Positions 1 through 5,681 of a stretch of DNA of 5,709 nucleotides are shown in pieces. The DNA lies in the NCBI GenBank assembly GCA_002402245.1, contig NVVP01000015.1, positions 37,223-42,931 of the forward strand, in the 5' to 3' direction. Positions within the stretch are counted from its first letter, which is position 1. The number at the start of each line of letters is the position of its first letter. This stretch comes from Gammaproteobacteria bacterium (GTDB taxonomy: Bacteria; Pseudomonadota; Gammaproteobacteria; Nitrosococcales; Methylophagaceae). Made by a program: the position numbers and the translations under genes. A model generated the notes under the pieces. That model saw only the letters and a program-made list of their open reading frames with translations. It was not told the DNA's origin and ran no database searches.

Positions 1-982
1 TATAACCAAACAAACGTTTACGTGAGAATGTCGCAGTAACTTCTGAAATCATACCGAATGCAGGTAATACTAAGAAATACACTTCAGGATGACCCCAAGC
101 CCAAATCAAGTTAACCCACATCATTTGATTACCCGCTAAATCAGCGGTAAAAAAGTGAAAATCGGCATAGCGATCCAAGGTTAATAATGCAATGGTCACT
201 GTTAAGATAGGAAAGATAACCAATGCGATACCATTTGCACACAATGTTGTCCAGGTGAATGCAGGCATTTTCATCAATGTCATACCAGGAGCTCGCATTT
301 TTAGAATTGTTGCCACAAAATTAAGTGCTGTCAGCATCGTCCCAATACCGGATATCTGCAATGCCCATATCCAATAATCTACTCCGACCCCGGGGCTATA
401 CTCTATCCCAGATAATGGTGTATAAGCCAACCAACCTGTTGCTGCGAACTCACCGACAAATAGCGAAATATTCACTAACATTGCGCCCACAACAAAGAAC
501 CAAAAACTTAAGGAGTTTAAAAATGGAAAGGCCACATCTCGTGCACCAATCTGTAGCGGTATCACTACGTTCATGATGCCGATCATTATCGGTGTTGCGA
601 CAAAGAAGATCATGATCACGCCATGAGCTGTAAAGATTTGGTCAAAATGCTCTGGTGGCAAATAACCACCACCGAACTGATCACTCACAGACATCGCTTG
701 GTGACTTCGCATCATTACCGCATCAGAGAAACCACGTATCAACATAACCAATGAGACAATGACATACATTATCCCTATCTTTTTATGATCAACTGATGTG
801 AACCATTCTGTCCATAAATAGCCCCACCACTTTTTATAAGTAATAAGTCCAACTAGCGCTAAACCGCCTAGAACAGCCATAATCATTACTGGTAATACAA
901 TAGGGTCATGAAAGGGAATTACGCCCCAATGTAATTTACCCGTTAATAATGCCGGCTCTTTAATTAAATCACTTTGAACCAT
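1..982 (-). CDS. cyoB: Cytochrome bo3 ubiquinol oxidase subunit I, N-terminal half (partial, runs off left edge)
   Basis: Catalytic subunit of the inner-membrane heme-copper quinol oxidase that reduces O2 to water and pumps protons. I translated 327 codons from the ATG at 980-982; the family is about 660 residues, so roughly half is present. It aligns almost without gaps to E. coli CyoB from KL at residues 16-17 onward. Visible key residues are R83, D87, H112 and Q115 (E. coli R71, D75, H98, Q101: the quinol site), H120 in TAHG (E. coli H106, low-spin heme ligand), D149 in GARD (E. coli D135, D-channel), and GHPEVY with H298 (CuB ligand), E300 (E. coli E286) and Y302 (the Tyr cross-linked in the family). 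The quinol-site residues favour CyoB over a cytochrome c oxidase subunit. The remaining CuB and heme ligands lie outside the window. The start has a Shine-Dalgarno GGAG (989-992) 6 nt upstream and lies inside the end of cyoA, suggesting translational coupling. The N-terminus is about 12 residues longer than in E. coli. Confidence 0.97.
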   Translation of the reverse strand, partial: MVQSDLIKEPALLTGKLHWGVIPFHDPIVLPVMIMAVLGGLALVGLITYKKWWGYLWTEWFTSVDHKKIGIMYVIVSLVMLIRGFSDAVMMRSHQAMSVSDQFGGGYLPPEHFDQIFTAHGVIMIFFVATPIMIGIMNVVIPLQIGARDVAFPFLNSLSFWFFVVGAMLVNISLFVGEFAATGWLAYTPLSGIEYSPGVGVDYWIWALQISGIGTMLTALNFVATILKMRAPGMTLMKMPAFTWTTLCANGIALVIFPILTVTIALLTLDRYADFHFFTADLAGNQMMWVNLIWAWGHPEVYFLVLPAFGMISEVTATFSRKRLFGY

Positions 983-1820
983 TTTGAACTCCAGTAAATG
1001 ACTCGATAATATTTTTATATTGAAGGGGATCAACCGATGAGAAATATTCTACTGGATGGTCTCTCGAATCTTCTGTCAAAGATTGATATCCATCCTCGGT
1101 TAGTTCTGAGTTTGATGCTCGAACTTTCGCAAGCCATGCTTGGTAATCCTCCTCACTGGTCGCTTTTGCAATAAAACGCATTCCAGCAAAGCCATAACCA
1201 CTATAATTGGCTGAAACCCCTCGGTATTCGCCCACTTCTGTGGCCATAATATTGAGGCGGTTTTCCATTCCCGCCATGGCATAAATTTGGCCGCCAAGCC
1301 TAGGAATAAGGAGTGAATTCATCATTGCTTCAGATGTAACAAGGAATTCGACGGGCCGATCAACAGGAAAGGCAATTTCATTAACCGTGGCAATTTGTTC
1401 TTCAGGATAAATAAATAACCACTTCCAATTAAGTGCGACAACTTGAATCGTTAATGGTGGTTTATCTGATTCAATTTGTTTGCGAGGATCGAGTGAATAT
1501 GAGGTGTAAAAGGTAATTACAGAGAGAATAACTACAATGACCGTCGGCACTCCCCAAGCGTACCACTCAATTTTTGTAGAATGGTCCCATTCAGGAGTAT
1601 ATTCTTCATCTTTTTTACTAGTATGATATTTCCACGGAGCCCAGAGTGATAATCCAATTGTTGGGATAACTACAATCAGCATGATACCCATCGTCAGTAA
1701 GATAGTATCGCCCATTGCCTTTCCGGTAACACCACTGGAATCAAACAAGGCGGGAATACAACCACTTAATAAAAAGAGGGGTGCTAGCAGGAACGCTAAT
1801 CGGAACAATTTTTTCTTCAT
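969..1820 (-). CDS. cyoA: Cytochrome bo3 ubiquinol oxidase subunit II, lipoprotein precursor
   Basis: Subunit II of the bo3 quinol oxidase, 283 residues. Residues 1-21 form a lipoprotein signal: KKK, a hydrophobic stretch and lipobox L18-S19-G20-C21, so C21 should be lipidated after cleavage. Two membrane segments follow at about 37-60 and 86-107, then a periplasmic cupredoxin-like domain (about 122-220) with NWKWLFIYPE at 131-140, and a C-terminal COX_ARM-type segment containing VEYFSSV (257-263). The CuA ligands of cytochrome c oxidase subunit II (C-x3-C plus His and Met) are absent: the equivalent stretch reads ANYSGYGFAGM. This is the hallmark of quinol oxidases. Similarity to E. coli CyoA is high throughout (for example ATVNEIAFP and IPRLGGQIYAMAGM). 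The start is supported by a Shine-Dalgarno GAGGT (1827-1831) 6 nt upstream. It is first in the operon; its last 14 nt overlap cyoB. cyoCDE would be expected beyond the left edge. Confidence 0.97.
   Translation of the reverse strand: MKKKLFRLAFLLAPLFLLSGCIPALFDSSGVTGKAMGDTILLTMGIMLIVVIPTIGLSLWAPWKYHTSKKDEEYTPEWDHSTKIEWYAWGVPTVIVVILSVITFYTSYSLDPRKQIESDKPPLTIQVVALNWKWLFIYPEEQIATVNEIAFPVDRPVEFLVTSEAMMNSLLIPRLGGQIYAMAGMENRLNIMATEVGEYRGVSANYSGYGFAGMRFIAKATSEEDYQAWLAKVRASNSELTEDGYQSLTEDSRDHPVEYFSSVDPLQYKNIIESFTGVQNGSK
987..994 (-). promoter_or_regulatory. Ribosome binding site of cyoB inside cyoA
   Basis: On the minus strand this reads CTGGAGTT, with GGAG 6 nt before the cyoB ATG at 982. It lies within the last codons of cyoA, so ribosomes finishing cyoA can reinitiate on cyoB. 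This site supports the chosen cyoB start. Confidence 0.7.
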
Positions 1821-1925
1821 CTGGCTACCTCAGAAATCCACAACCTTAAAAATACTCTAGGCCACTTCAATTCATAAAAGCAATATTTAAAGTAATTATT
1901 AAATATTCGGCTAAATATATCTACA

Positions 1926-1953
1926 TATATAAACTATATTATTCCAGCAGCAA
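1926..1953 (-). promoter_or_regulatory. Candidate sigma-70-type promoter for cyoA
   Basis: Reading leftward, TTGCTG (1948-1953) is followed after 16 nt by TATATA (1926-1931). This lies about 105 nt before the cyoA start in very AT-rich DNA. An overlapping alternative is TTACAA (1955-1960) with TATAGT (1933-1938), also 16 nt apart. Both -35 elements are poor matches, and AT-rich DNA gives many chance -10 boxes. No ArcA or other known operator was recognised. Confidence 0.25.
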
Positions 1954-2308
1954 CTTGTAACCCTATAAATAAAATTAATATTTTATCCACTTAATAGGAA
2001 AGTTTTCCACCAATTTGCAAGGATTATACTGGCTAACTCCCTAAAAATATAGCACATCAGCGTAAATCGAATGAAAATTAATCGGCCTGGCACATTCATT
2101 CCCCTTAAAACCTACATAGTCGAATTCTAATTACACCACTTTCACAAACCTATTATTAGATAGCAATAATTTTAAAAGTAAGGCTAACGAGGTAAATAAA
2201 ATATCCTGTAAACAGTCCTTGCACCTTAAAATTAGTGTGGGTATTAAAACTACGATTAGGCTATATCACCTATTACCTCTATATTTACATCTGTTATTTA
2301 AGTATCTC

Positions 2309-2351
2309 TTGTCAAGAATTAAGGTATAGCTTCAACTAGAACGACTATAGA
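2309..2351 (+). promoter_or_regulatory. Candidate FNR/ANR-like promoter of the pseudoazurin gene
   Basis: TTGTC-AAGA-ATTAA (2309-2322) matches the FNR/ANR consensus TTGAT-N4-ATCAA at 7 of 10 positions. A -10-like TATAGA lies at 2346-2351. If transcription starts near 2357-2358, the FNR-like box is centred close to -42, the usual class II activator position. Both elements are weak individually; the spacing is what makes the pair noteworthy. The implied leader before the ATG would be about 83 nt. Confidence 0.25.
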
Positions 2352-2427
2352 ACTCAGTCATTCAGCTTCTGTTCAGTTTTACTATGGCAAACTGTTTCCA
2401 AACTGTGTCAAATGACTTAATTTTTAA

Positions 2428-2433
2428 AGAGGA
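2428..2433 (+). promoter_or_regulatory. Ribosome binding site fixing the pseudoazurin start at 2441
   Basis: AGAGGA lies 7 nt before the ATG at 2441. The earlier in-frame ATG at 2384 has no Shine-Dalgarno and would put 19 mostly polar residues in front of the signal peptide, so 2441 is the better start. Confidence 0.85.
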
Positions 2434-2440
2434 AATCACT

Positions 2441-2863
2441 ATGAACTATACTAAATCACTTGTTAGTGCACTTTTAGGCGCATCTGTACTTTTATCATCT
2501 TCAGTTATGGCAGAAAATCACCTTGTTACAACTGTAGGCCCTAGCTTTAAACCTATGGTTATTAAAATTGCACCAGGCGATACCGTCTCTTGGGATAACA
2601 TGCTAACTCACATCGTAGCCACTATGCCGGAATATCTTCCAGCCGGTGCTGAAGGTTGGGAATCTGCAATGGGTGAAAGCTTCACTACTCCACCACTAAC
2701 AGTGGAAGGCGCTTACTTCTACAAATGTACTCCTCATTGGGGCATGGGTATGGGCGGTGTTATTATCGTTGGTAACCCAACTAATTTAGATGATGTTAAA
2801 GCTACAAAACCTAAAGGTGCTGCAAAACGTCTTTACAAGAAAGCAATGAAAGCAATGAAATAA
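2441..2863 (+). CDS. Pseudoazurin-type blue copper protein, periplasmic precursor
   Basis: Small type I copper electron carrier of the periplasm. The 140-residue precursor starts with a Sec signal peptide: K5, hydrophobic core about 6-19, cleavage predicted after V22-M23-A24. The mature protein is about 116 residues, close to the usual pseudoazurin size of about 120. Copper ligands are all visible and correctly spaced: H57 in LTHIV, then C96, H99 and M104 in CTPHWGMGM, matching H40, C78, H81 and M86 of classical pseudoazurins. PGDTVSW, PAGAEGW and GAYFYKCTPH are also family signatures. The C-terminus from about 117 (DDVKATKPKGAAKR...) matches the helical tail of the family but is very Lys-rich. 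Pseudoazurins pass electrons to nitrite or nitrous oxide reductases, cytochrome peroxidases or similar acceptors; no such acceptor is in the window, so the partner is unknown. The gene stands alone between a large upstream region and a strong terminator, so it is probably monocistronic. A bo3 quinol oxidase would not use it as donor. Confidence 0.93.
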   Translation: MNYTKSLVSALLGASVLLSSSVMAENHLVTTVGPSFKPMVIKIAPGDTVSWDNMLTHIVATMPEYLPAGAEGWESAMGESFTTPPLTVEGAYFYKCTPHWGMGMGGVIIVGNPTNLDDVKATKPKGAAKRLYKKAMKAMK

Positions 2864-2896
2864 ACTTCAAGCTTTAAACATTATTGCTTTATAAAG

Positions 2897-2926
2897 AAAG
2901 CCCACTTATTTTAAGTGGGCTTTTTT
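2897..2926 (+). terminator. Rho-independent terminator after the pseudoazurin gene
   Basis: An 8-bp perfect GC-rich stem GCCCACTT/AAGTGGGC (2900-2907 with 2913-2920), 5-nt loop ATTTT, extended by A-T pairs and followed by six T (2921-2926). It lies 33 nt past the stop codon and isolates the pseudoazurin transcript from sspA. Confidence 0.93.
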
Positions 2927-3004
2927 GATCCATCAAGAGTATCTCTGTGATAAAATAATAGAGTGTTAGTCCGTACTATAAATTTATTTAACCGGATTCA
3001 TTTT

Positions 3005-3109
3005 ATGAATAGTATCCTTAATGAACTTTTAACTACGGCAACAAACCGTGAGACGAGGGTTACATTTTCTTATTCTGCGCGTCCTCGTCCTCATACAAAA
3101 AATAGTTGA
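3005..3109 (+). CDS. Doubtful small ORF, 34 codons, unknown
   Basis: ATG to TGA encodes a short polar peptide beginning MNSILNELLT and ending in an Arg/Pro-containing RPRPHTKNS. I do not recognise it. Only a weak CGGA (2993-2996), 8 nt upstream, could act as Shine-Dalgarno, and no clear promoter precedes it. It contains an inverted repeat GACGAGG (3052-3058) / CCTCGTC (3083-3089), so the stretch might instead be a structured leader or small RNA, or simply a chance ORF. No signal peptide or membrane segment is visible. Confidence 0.12.
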   Translation: MNSILNELLTTATNRETRVTFSYSARPRPHTKNS

Positions 3110-3168
3110 TATACGCTCATTAATATCAAACTAAATATGTGCCAAAATAAGTTTATTCTTTTGGCTTT

Positions 3169-3223
3169 GTCCTTACATTTATATGCAAATTTAGAATGTA
3201 GCCGTACTTACATTCCTGGGAAT
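3169..3223 (+). repeat. Direct and inverted repeat cluster immediately upstream of sspA
   Basis: GTCCTTACATT (3169-3179) recurs as GTACTTACATT (3204-3214) with one mismatch, 35 bp apart. Between them GAATGTA (3194-3200) pairs perfectly with TACATTC (3209-3215) across 8 nt. A further small dyad ATTCC-TG-GGAAT (3212-3223) includes the GGGA that would serve as the sspA Shine-Dalgarno. The cluster could be an operator or a leader hairpin limiting ribosome access; both are inference. Confidence 0.4.
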
Positions 3224-3231
3224 AACAGCTA

Positions 3232-3852
3232 ATGGCCAACAGCAACAGACGCTCAATGATCACGGTTTATTCAGATCCAACATGTCCCTTCAGTCATCGA
3301 ACTAGAATAGTACTTCACGAAAAAAATATTACCGCTAATATTGAAGATATTATTGATGGACAATGGCCAGAAGATGTTGCAGCTGCAAATCCTTATGGCA
3401 CAGCCCCTATTTTATTTGAAAGAGATATTACCTTATTTGATTCAAATATCATCAATGCCTATTTTGATGAGCGCTTTCTTCAGCCACCGCTAATGCCTTC
3501 TGATCCTGCCTCACGAGCCAATGCACGCCTTATGCTTCATCGCATAGATAAAGACTGGTATTCACTTTGGAATGCGCTTACAGGTCTAGAAAAAGGCAAA
3601 ATGAGTAAAGCGAGAAAAACAGTGCAAGAAGACTTAACTGTCCTAGCGCCTCTTTTTGAGCAATCTGACTATTTTATGAGTAATGAATTTTCATTACTAG
3701 ATTGTAGCTTAGCTCCATTACTTTGGCGCCTACCTTTATTAAAAATAAAGCTTCCAGCTAAAGCCAAAGCGGTTGAAGAATATGCAGAGCGTATCTTCGC
3801 AAGAGAAAGCTTTCAAGCTAGTTTAAGTGACTTAGAACGCCAAATGCGTTAA
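3232..3852 (+). CDS. sspA: Stringent starvation protein A (RNA polymerase-associated, GST fold)
   Basis: SspA binds RNA polymerase and alters transcription under starvation, acid and stationary-phase stress in E. coli. The 206 residues (E. coli 212) show the GST-like layout: thioredoxin-like N-terminal domain about 9-82 with the cis-Pro region GTAPIL (P59), then an all-helical domain about 93-200. Diagnostic stretches shared with E. coli are HRIDKDWY (103-110), NEFSLLDC (151-158) and APLLWRLP (161-168). Two things are unusual. Residues 18-21 read CPFS where E. coli has a Cys-free stretch, so this protein has a Cys at the position of the catalytic residue in glutaredoxins and omega GSTs. The surface pocket Pro84-His85-Pro86 of E. 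coli SspA reads L83-Q84-P85. The start at 3232 aligns with the E. coli N-terminus; its GGG (3218-3220) is 11 nt away, a loose spacing. sspB follows 14 bp later, as in other gammaproteobacteria. Confidence 0.95.
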   Translation: MANSNRRSMITVYSDPTCPFSHRTRIVLHEKNITANIEDIIDGQWPEDVAAANPYGTAPILFERDITLFDSNIINAYFDERFLQPPLMPSDPASRANARLMLHRIDKDWYSLWNALTGLEKGKMSKARKTVQEDLTVLAPLFEQSDYFMSNEFSLLDCSLAPLLWRLPLLKIKLPAKAKAVEEYAERIFARESFQASLSDLERQMR

Positions 3853-3866
3853 TTAGGACACTTTAA

Positions 3867-4268
3867 ATGACCTCTCAAAAACCCTATTTAATCAGAGCTA
3901 TTTATGACTGGTTGCTTGATAATAATCAAACACCTTATCTACTGGTGAATGCCACTCTTGATGATGTTCAAGTACCTCTTGAATTCATTAATGATGGAAA
4001 GATTGTGCTTAATATTGAGCCTGGCGCTGTGCGTAATTACCACTCTGATAATGACTGGATTAGCTTTTCAGCTCGATTTTCTGGCAAACAAATGGAATTA
4101 TTTATTCCTATTGCTGCCGTGCAATCTATTTATGGCAAAGAAAGTAATGAAGGTATGTTCTTCCCTGATGATGAACACCCTCCCATTCCACCGAAAACAT
4201 CTAAACCTAACATCCAAGACAACAATCCCAAAAAATCCAAACGCCCAGGTTTAAAATTAGTTAAATAG
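3867..4268 (+). CDS. sspB: ClpXP protease specificity-enhancing factor SspB
   Basis: Adaptor that binds the ssrA tag on stalled-ribosome products, and some other substrates, and delivers them to the ClpXP protease in the cytoplasm. It has 133 residues (E. coli 165; the difference is mostly in the linker). The folded substrate-binding domain spans about 5-102, with YLIRAIYDWLLDN, TPYLLVNAT, IVLNIEPGAVRN (46-57), NDWISFSARF (62-71) and PIAAVQSIYGKE (81-92), all close to E. coli SspB. A Pro/Lys-rich flexible linker (about 101-125) leads to the C-terminal XB peptide RPGLKLVK (126-133), the conserved ClpX N-domain docking motif. The start has TTAGGA (3853-3858) 8 nt upstream. It is 14 bp after sspA with no terminator between, so the two are probably cotranscribed. 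It converges on the response regulator gene. Confidence 0.96.
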   Translation: MTSQKPYLIRAIYDWLLDNNQTPYLLVNATLDDVQVPLEFINDGKIVLNIEPGAVRNYHSDNDWISFSARFSGKQMELFIPIAAVQSIYGKESNEGMFFPDDEHPPIPPKTSKPNIQDNNPKKSKRPGLKLVK

Positions 4269-4278
4269 TACAGCTTCA

Positions 4279-5664
4279 TTAAAGTAAGTATTTATCCATT
4301 CTATAGCGCATTGCCATTCGAGTCAGCCCAAGTTCACGGGCTGCTCGCGATACATTTCCTGCGGTTCTATTTAAAGCATGCTCAATCAAGTATTTTTCAA
4401 CATCATCGAGCTTCATTGTTTCAATGTTAATAGCGCTGTTCATCGTTGGTATTGCTTGGAGCTCAGCAGGCTTCTTTAGCAATAAATCTTCAACAAAAAT
4501 AATGCCTTGCTGACACAGCATTACTGCTCGCTCAAGCACATGCTGAAGCTCTCTAATATTTCCCGGCCACGAGTATCTTTTTAATGCTTCAATTGCATCG
4601 GCATGCAGTTCAGGAAGCGCTAATCCGTATCGACGCGCTAGCTTTGTAACAAAATGCTCAACCAACAGTTCGATATCACCCCGCCGGTCTTGCAGCGCAG
4701 GCAGTTCTAGCTCTAAAATATTTAAACGAAAATAGAGATCTGAACGAAATGTTCCGAGCTCGACCATCTGGGCCAAGTTCCTATTGGTTGCCACTACAAA
4801 ATGAGCCTTAACACTGTATTCTTTGGTTGAGCCTAAACGACGAACAACACGCCGTTCTAGCACATTCAGTAACTTCGCTTGCAATTCGAAGGGTAATTCC
4901 CCCACCTCATCAAGGAATAGCGTTCCTCCTTCAGCAACTTCAATCAAGCCAGCTTTAGCCTGGTGTGCATTAGTAAATGCACCACGTTCATAACCAAATA
5001 GCTCGGCTTCAATTAAATCTTTAGGTAATGAAGAGCAATCCACATGAACAAAAGGTTTATTGTTCCATGATCCTAACTGATGATAAAACCGTGCAGCGAC
5101 ATCTTTCCCTGTCCCCGTCTCCCCCGTCAATAATACAACTGGCGGTGTATCAACGGATGCGGTCACTAATTTTGCAATCTGTGACAACTGTTGACGAATA
5201 GCCGCCATATTCGGGCTATCGCCAATCATTTTGACCGTATCTGCAGCCTGACTCTCACGGATTTGAGAGTAGTCGAGTTTTTGGTGAACTTCTTTATGTT
5301 GTAATACTTTAGCAAGAGTTAACGTTAACTCATCAAGATCAACGGGCTTCTTTAAGTAATCTGTTGCCCCTAGCTTCATCGCATTTACAGCATCATCAAG
5401 CTCACCATAAGCAGTCATTACAATTACAGGTAATTCTCGCCATTGAGAGCCTTCTTTGGCTCTAATATCACGTAATAAATCTAAACCACTACCATCGGGC
5501 AGGCGAACATCAAGTAATAAGACATCCGGTAACAACTTACCTAATGAAGCCTTTGCTTTAATAATGCTGCCCGATATCTCAGTAGCATACCCTTCTCGTT
5601 GTAACCGCTTTGCAACTGACTTCGCAAAAAGCACTTCATCTTCAATTAATAATACAGTTAGCAT
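4279..5664 (-). CDS. Sigma-54-dependent response regulator, NtrC family
   Basis: Two-component regulator that, once phosphorylated, should oligomerise and use ATP to open sigma-54 RNA polymerase promoters. The 461 residues give the complete NtrC architecture. The receiver domain is about 2-120, with acidic E8-D9, phospho-acceptor D52 in LLLDVRLPDGSG, T84 and K106. The AAA+ domain is about 145-375, with Walker A GETGTGKD (181-188), Walker B GGTLFLDE (246-253), sensor ATNR (292-295), Arg-finger region FRSDLYFR (306-313) and WPGNIREL (366-373). A Fis-type helix-turn-helix is at about 421-459 (NVSRAARELGLTRMAMRYR). The sigma-54 contact loop reads GAFTNA (228-233) instead of the usual GAFTGA. The start is backed by GGAAT (5671-5675) 6 nt upstream. 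The stimulus and targets cannot be told from sequence; no strong -24/-12 promoter was found in the window. A cognate kinase gene is probably just upstream, beyond the right edge. Confidence 0.95.
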   Translation of the reverse strand: MLTVLLIEDEVLFAKSVAKRLQREGYATEISGSIIKAKASLGKLLPDVLLLDVRLPDGSGLDLLRDIRAKEGSQWRELPVIVMTAYGELDDAVNAMKLGATDYLKKPVDLDELTLTLAKVLQHKEVHQKLDYSQIRESQAADTVKMIGDSPNMAAIRQQLSQIAKLVTASVDTPPVVLLTGETGTGKDVAARFYHQLGSWNNKPFVHVDCSSLPKDLIEAELFGYERGAFTNAHQAKAGLIEVAEGGTLFLDEVGELPFELQAKLLNVLERRVVRRLGSTKEYSVKAHFVVATNRNLAQMVELGTFRSDLYFRLNILELELPALQDRRGDIELLVEHFVTKLARRYGLALPELHADAIEALKRYSWPGNIRELQHVLERAVMLCQQGIIFVEDLLLKKPAELQAIPTMNSAINIETMKLDDVEKYLIEHALNRTAGNVSRAARELGLTRMAMRYRMDKYLL

Positions 5665-5681
5665 ATTTCTATTCCAAACAC

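Larger units (their letters stand above)
1821..2440. other. Divergent intergenic region between cyoA and the pseudoazurin gene
   Basis: This is 620 bp of AT-rich sequence with no convincing gene on either strand. The longest ORF starts I noticed here are about 20 codons and lack a Shine-Dalgarno. It must hold the cyo promoter (leftward) and the pseudoazurin promoter (rightward); weak candidates for both are listed separately. Other visible structure: a small dyad GGAAA-gt-TTTCC at 1997-2008, the heptamer GGCTAAC twice (2031-2037 and near 2184), and CCTTAAAA three times (near 1844, 2103 and 2223). None matches an operator I can name. The length is large for a compact bacterial promoter region, so an unannotated small RNA is possible but nothing shows it. 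Confidence 0.6.
2927..3231. other. Intergenic region upstream of sspA
   Basis: This 305-bp AT-rich stretch holds no confident gene. It should carry the sspA promoter: the best -10-like box is TAGAAT (3192-3197), but the nearest -35-like element, TTGTCC (3167-3172), is 19 nt away, so the promoter is unresolved. It also contains TTGATCCATCAA (2925-2936), a 34-codon ORF at 3005-3109 with an internal inverted repeat, and a repeat cluster just before sspA (3169-3223), described separately. Confidence 0.6.

Noticed and set aside
192..576. Plus-strand ORFs opposite cyoB
   Set aside because: Antisense to a strongly conserved coding region, no recognisable protein and no ribosome site; shadows of cyoB.
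1983..1991. DnaA-box-like TTATCCACT
   Set aside because: A single 8-of-9 match, with no cluster, AT-rich repeats or replication genes nearby; not evidence of an origin.
2088..2102. Sigma-54-like -24/-12 element TGGCAC-N5-TTCC
   Set aside because: The -24 GG is right but the -12 GC is CC, a mismatch at a near-invariant base, and it lies about 340 bp from the nearest start codon downstream.
2385..2399. Second sigma-54-like element TGGCAA-N5-TTCC just before the pseudoazurin gene
   Set aside because: Well placed, but it has the same loss of the -12 G and a weaker -24 half; two partial matches are expected by chance in a 620-bp region.
2384..2440. Upstream in-frame ATG extending pseudoazurin by 19 residues
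   Set aside because: No Shine-Dalgarno at 2384, the extension is polar and would bury the signal peptide, and the ATG at 2441 has a good AGAGGA.
2925..2936. Perfect inverted repeat TTGAT-CC-ATCAA resembling FNR half-sites
   Set aside because: FNR sites need a 4-bp spacer; here it is 2 bp. It also sits right at the terminator T-tract, far from the sspA start.
3949..4254. 101-codon ORF in another frame inside sspB
   Set aside because: Overlaps the clearly conserved SspB frame and shows no recognisable domain; a frame shadow.
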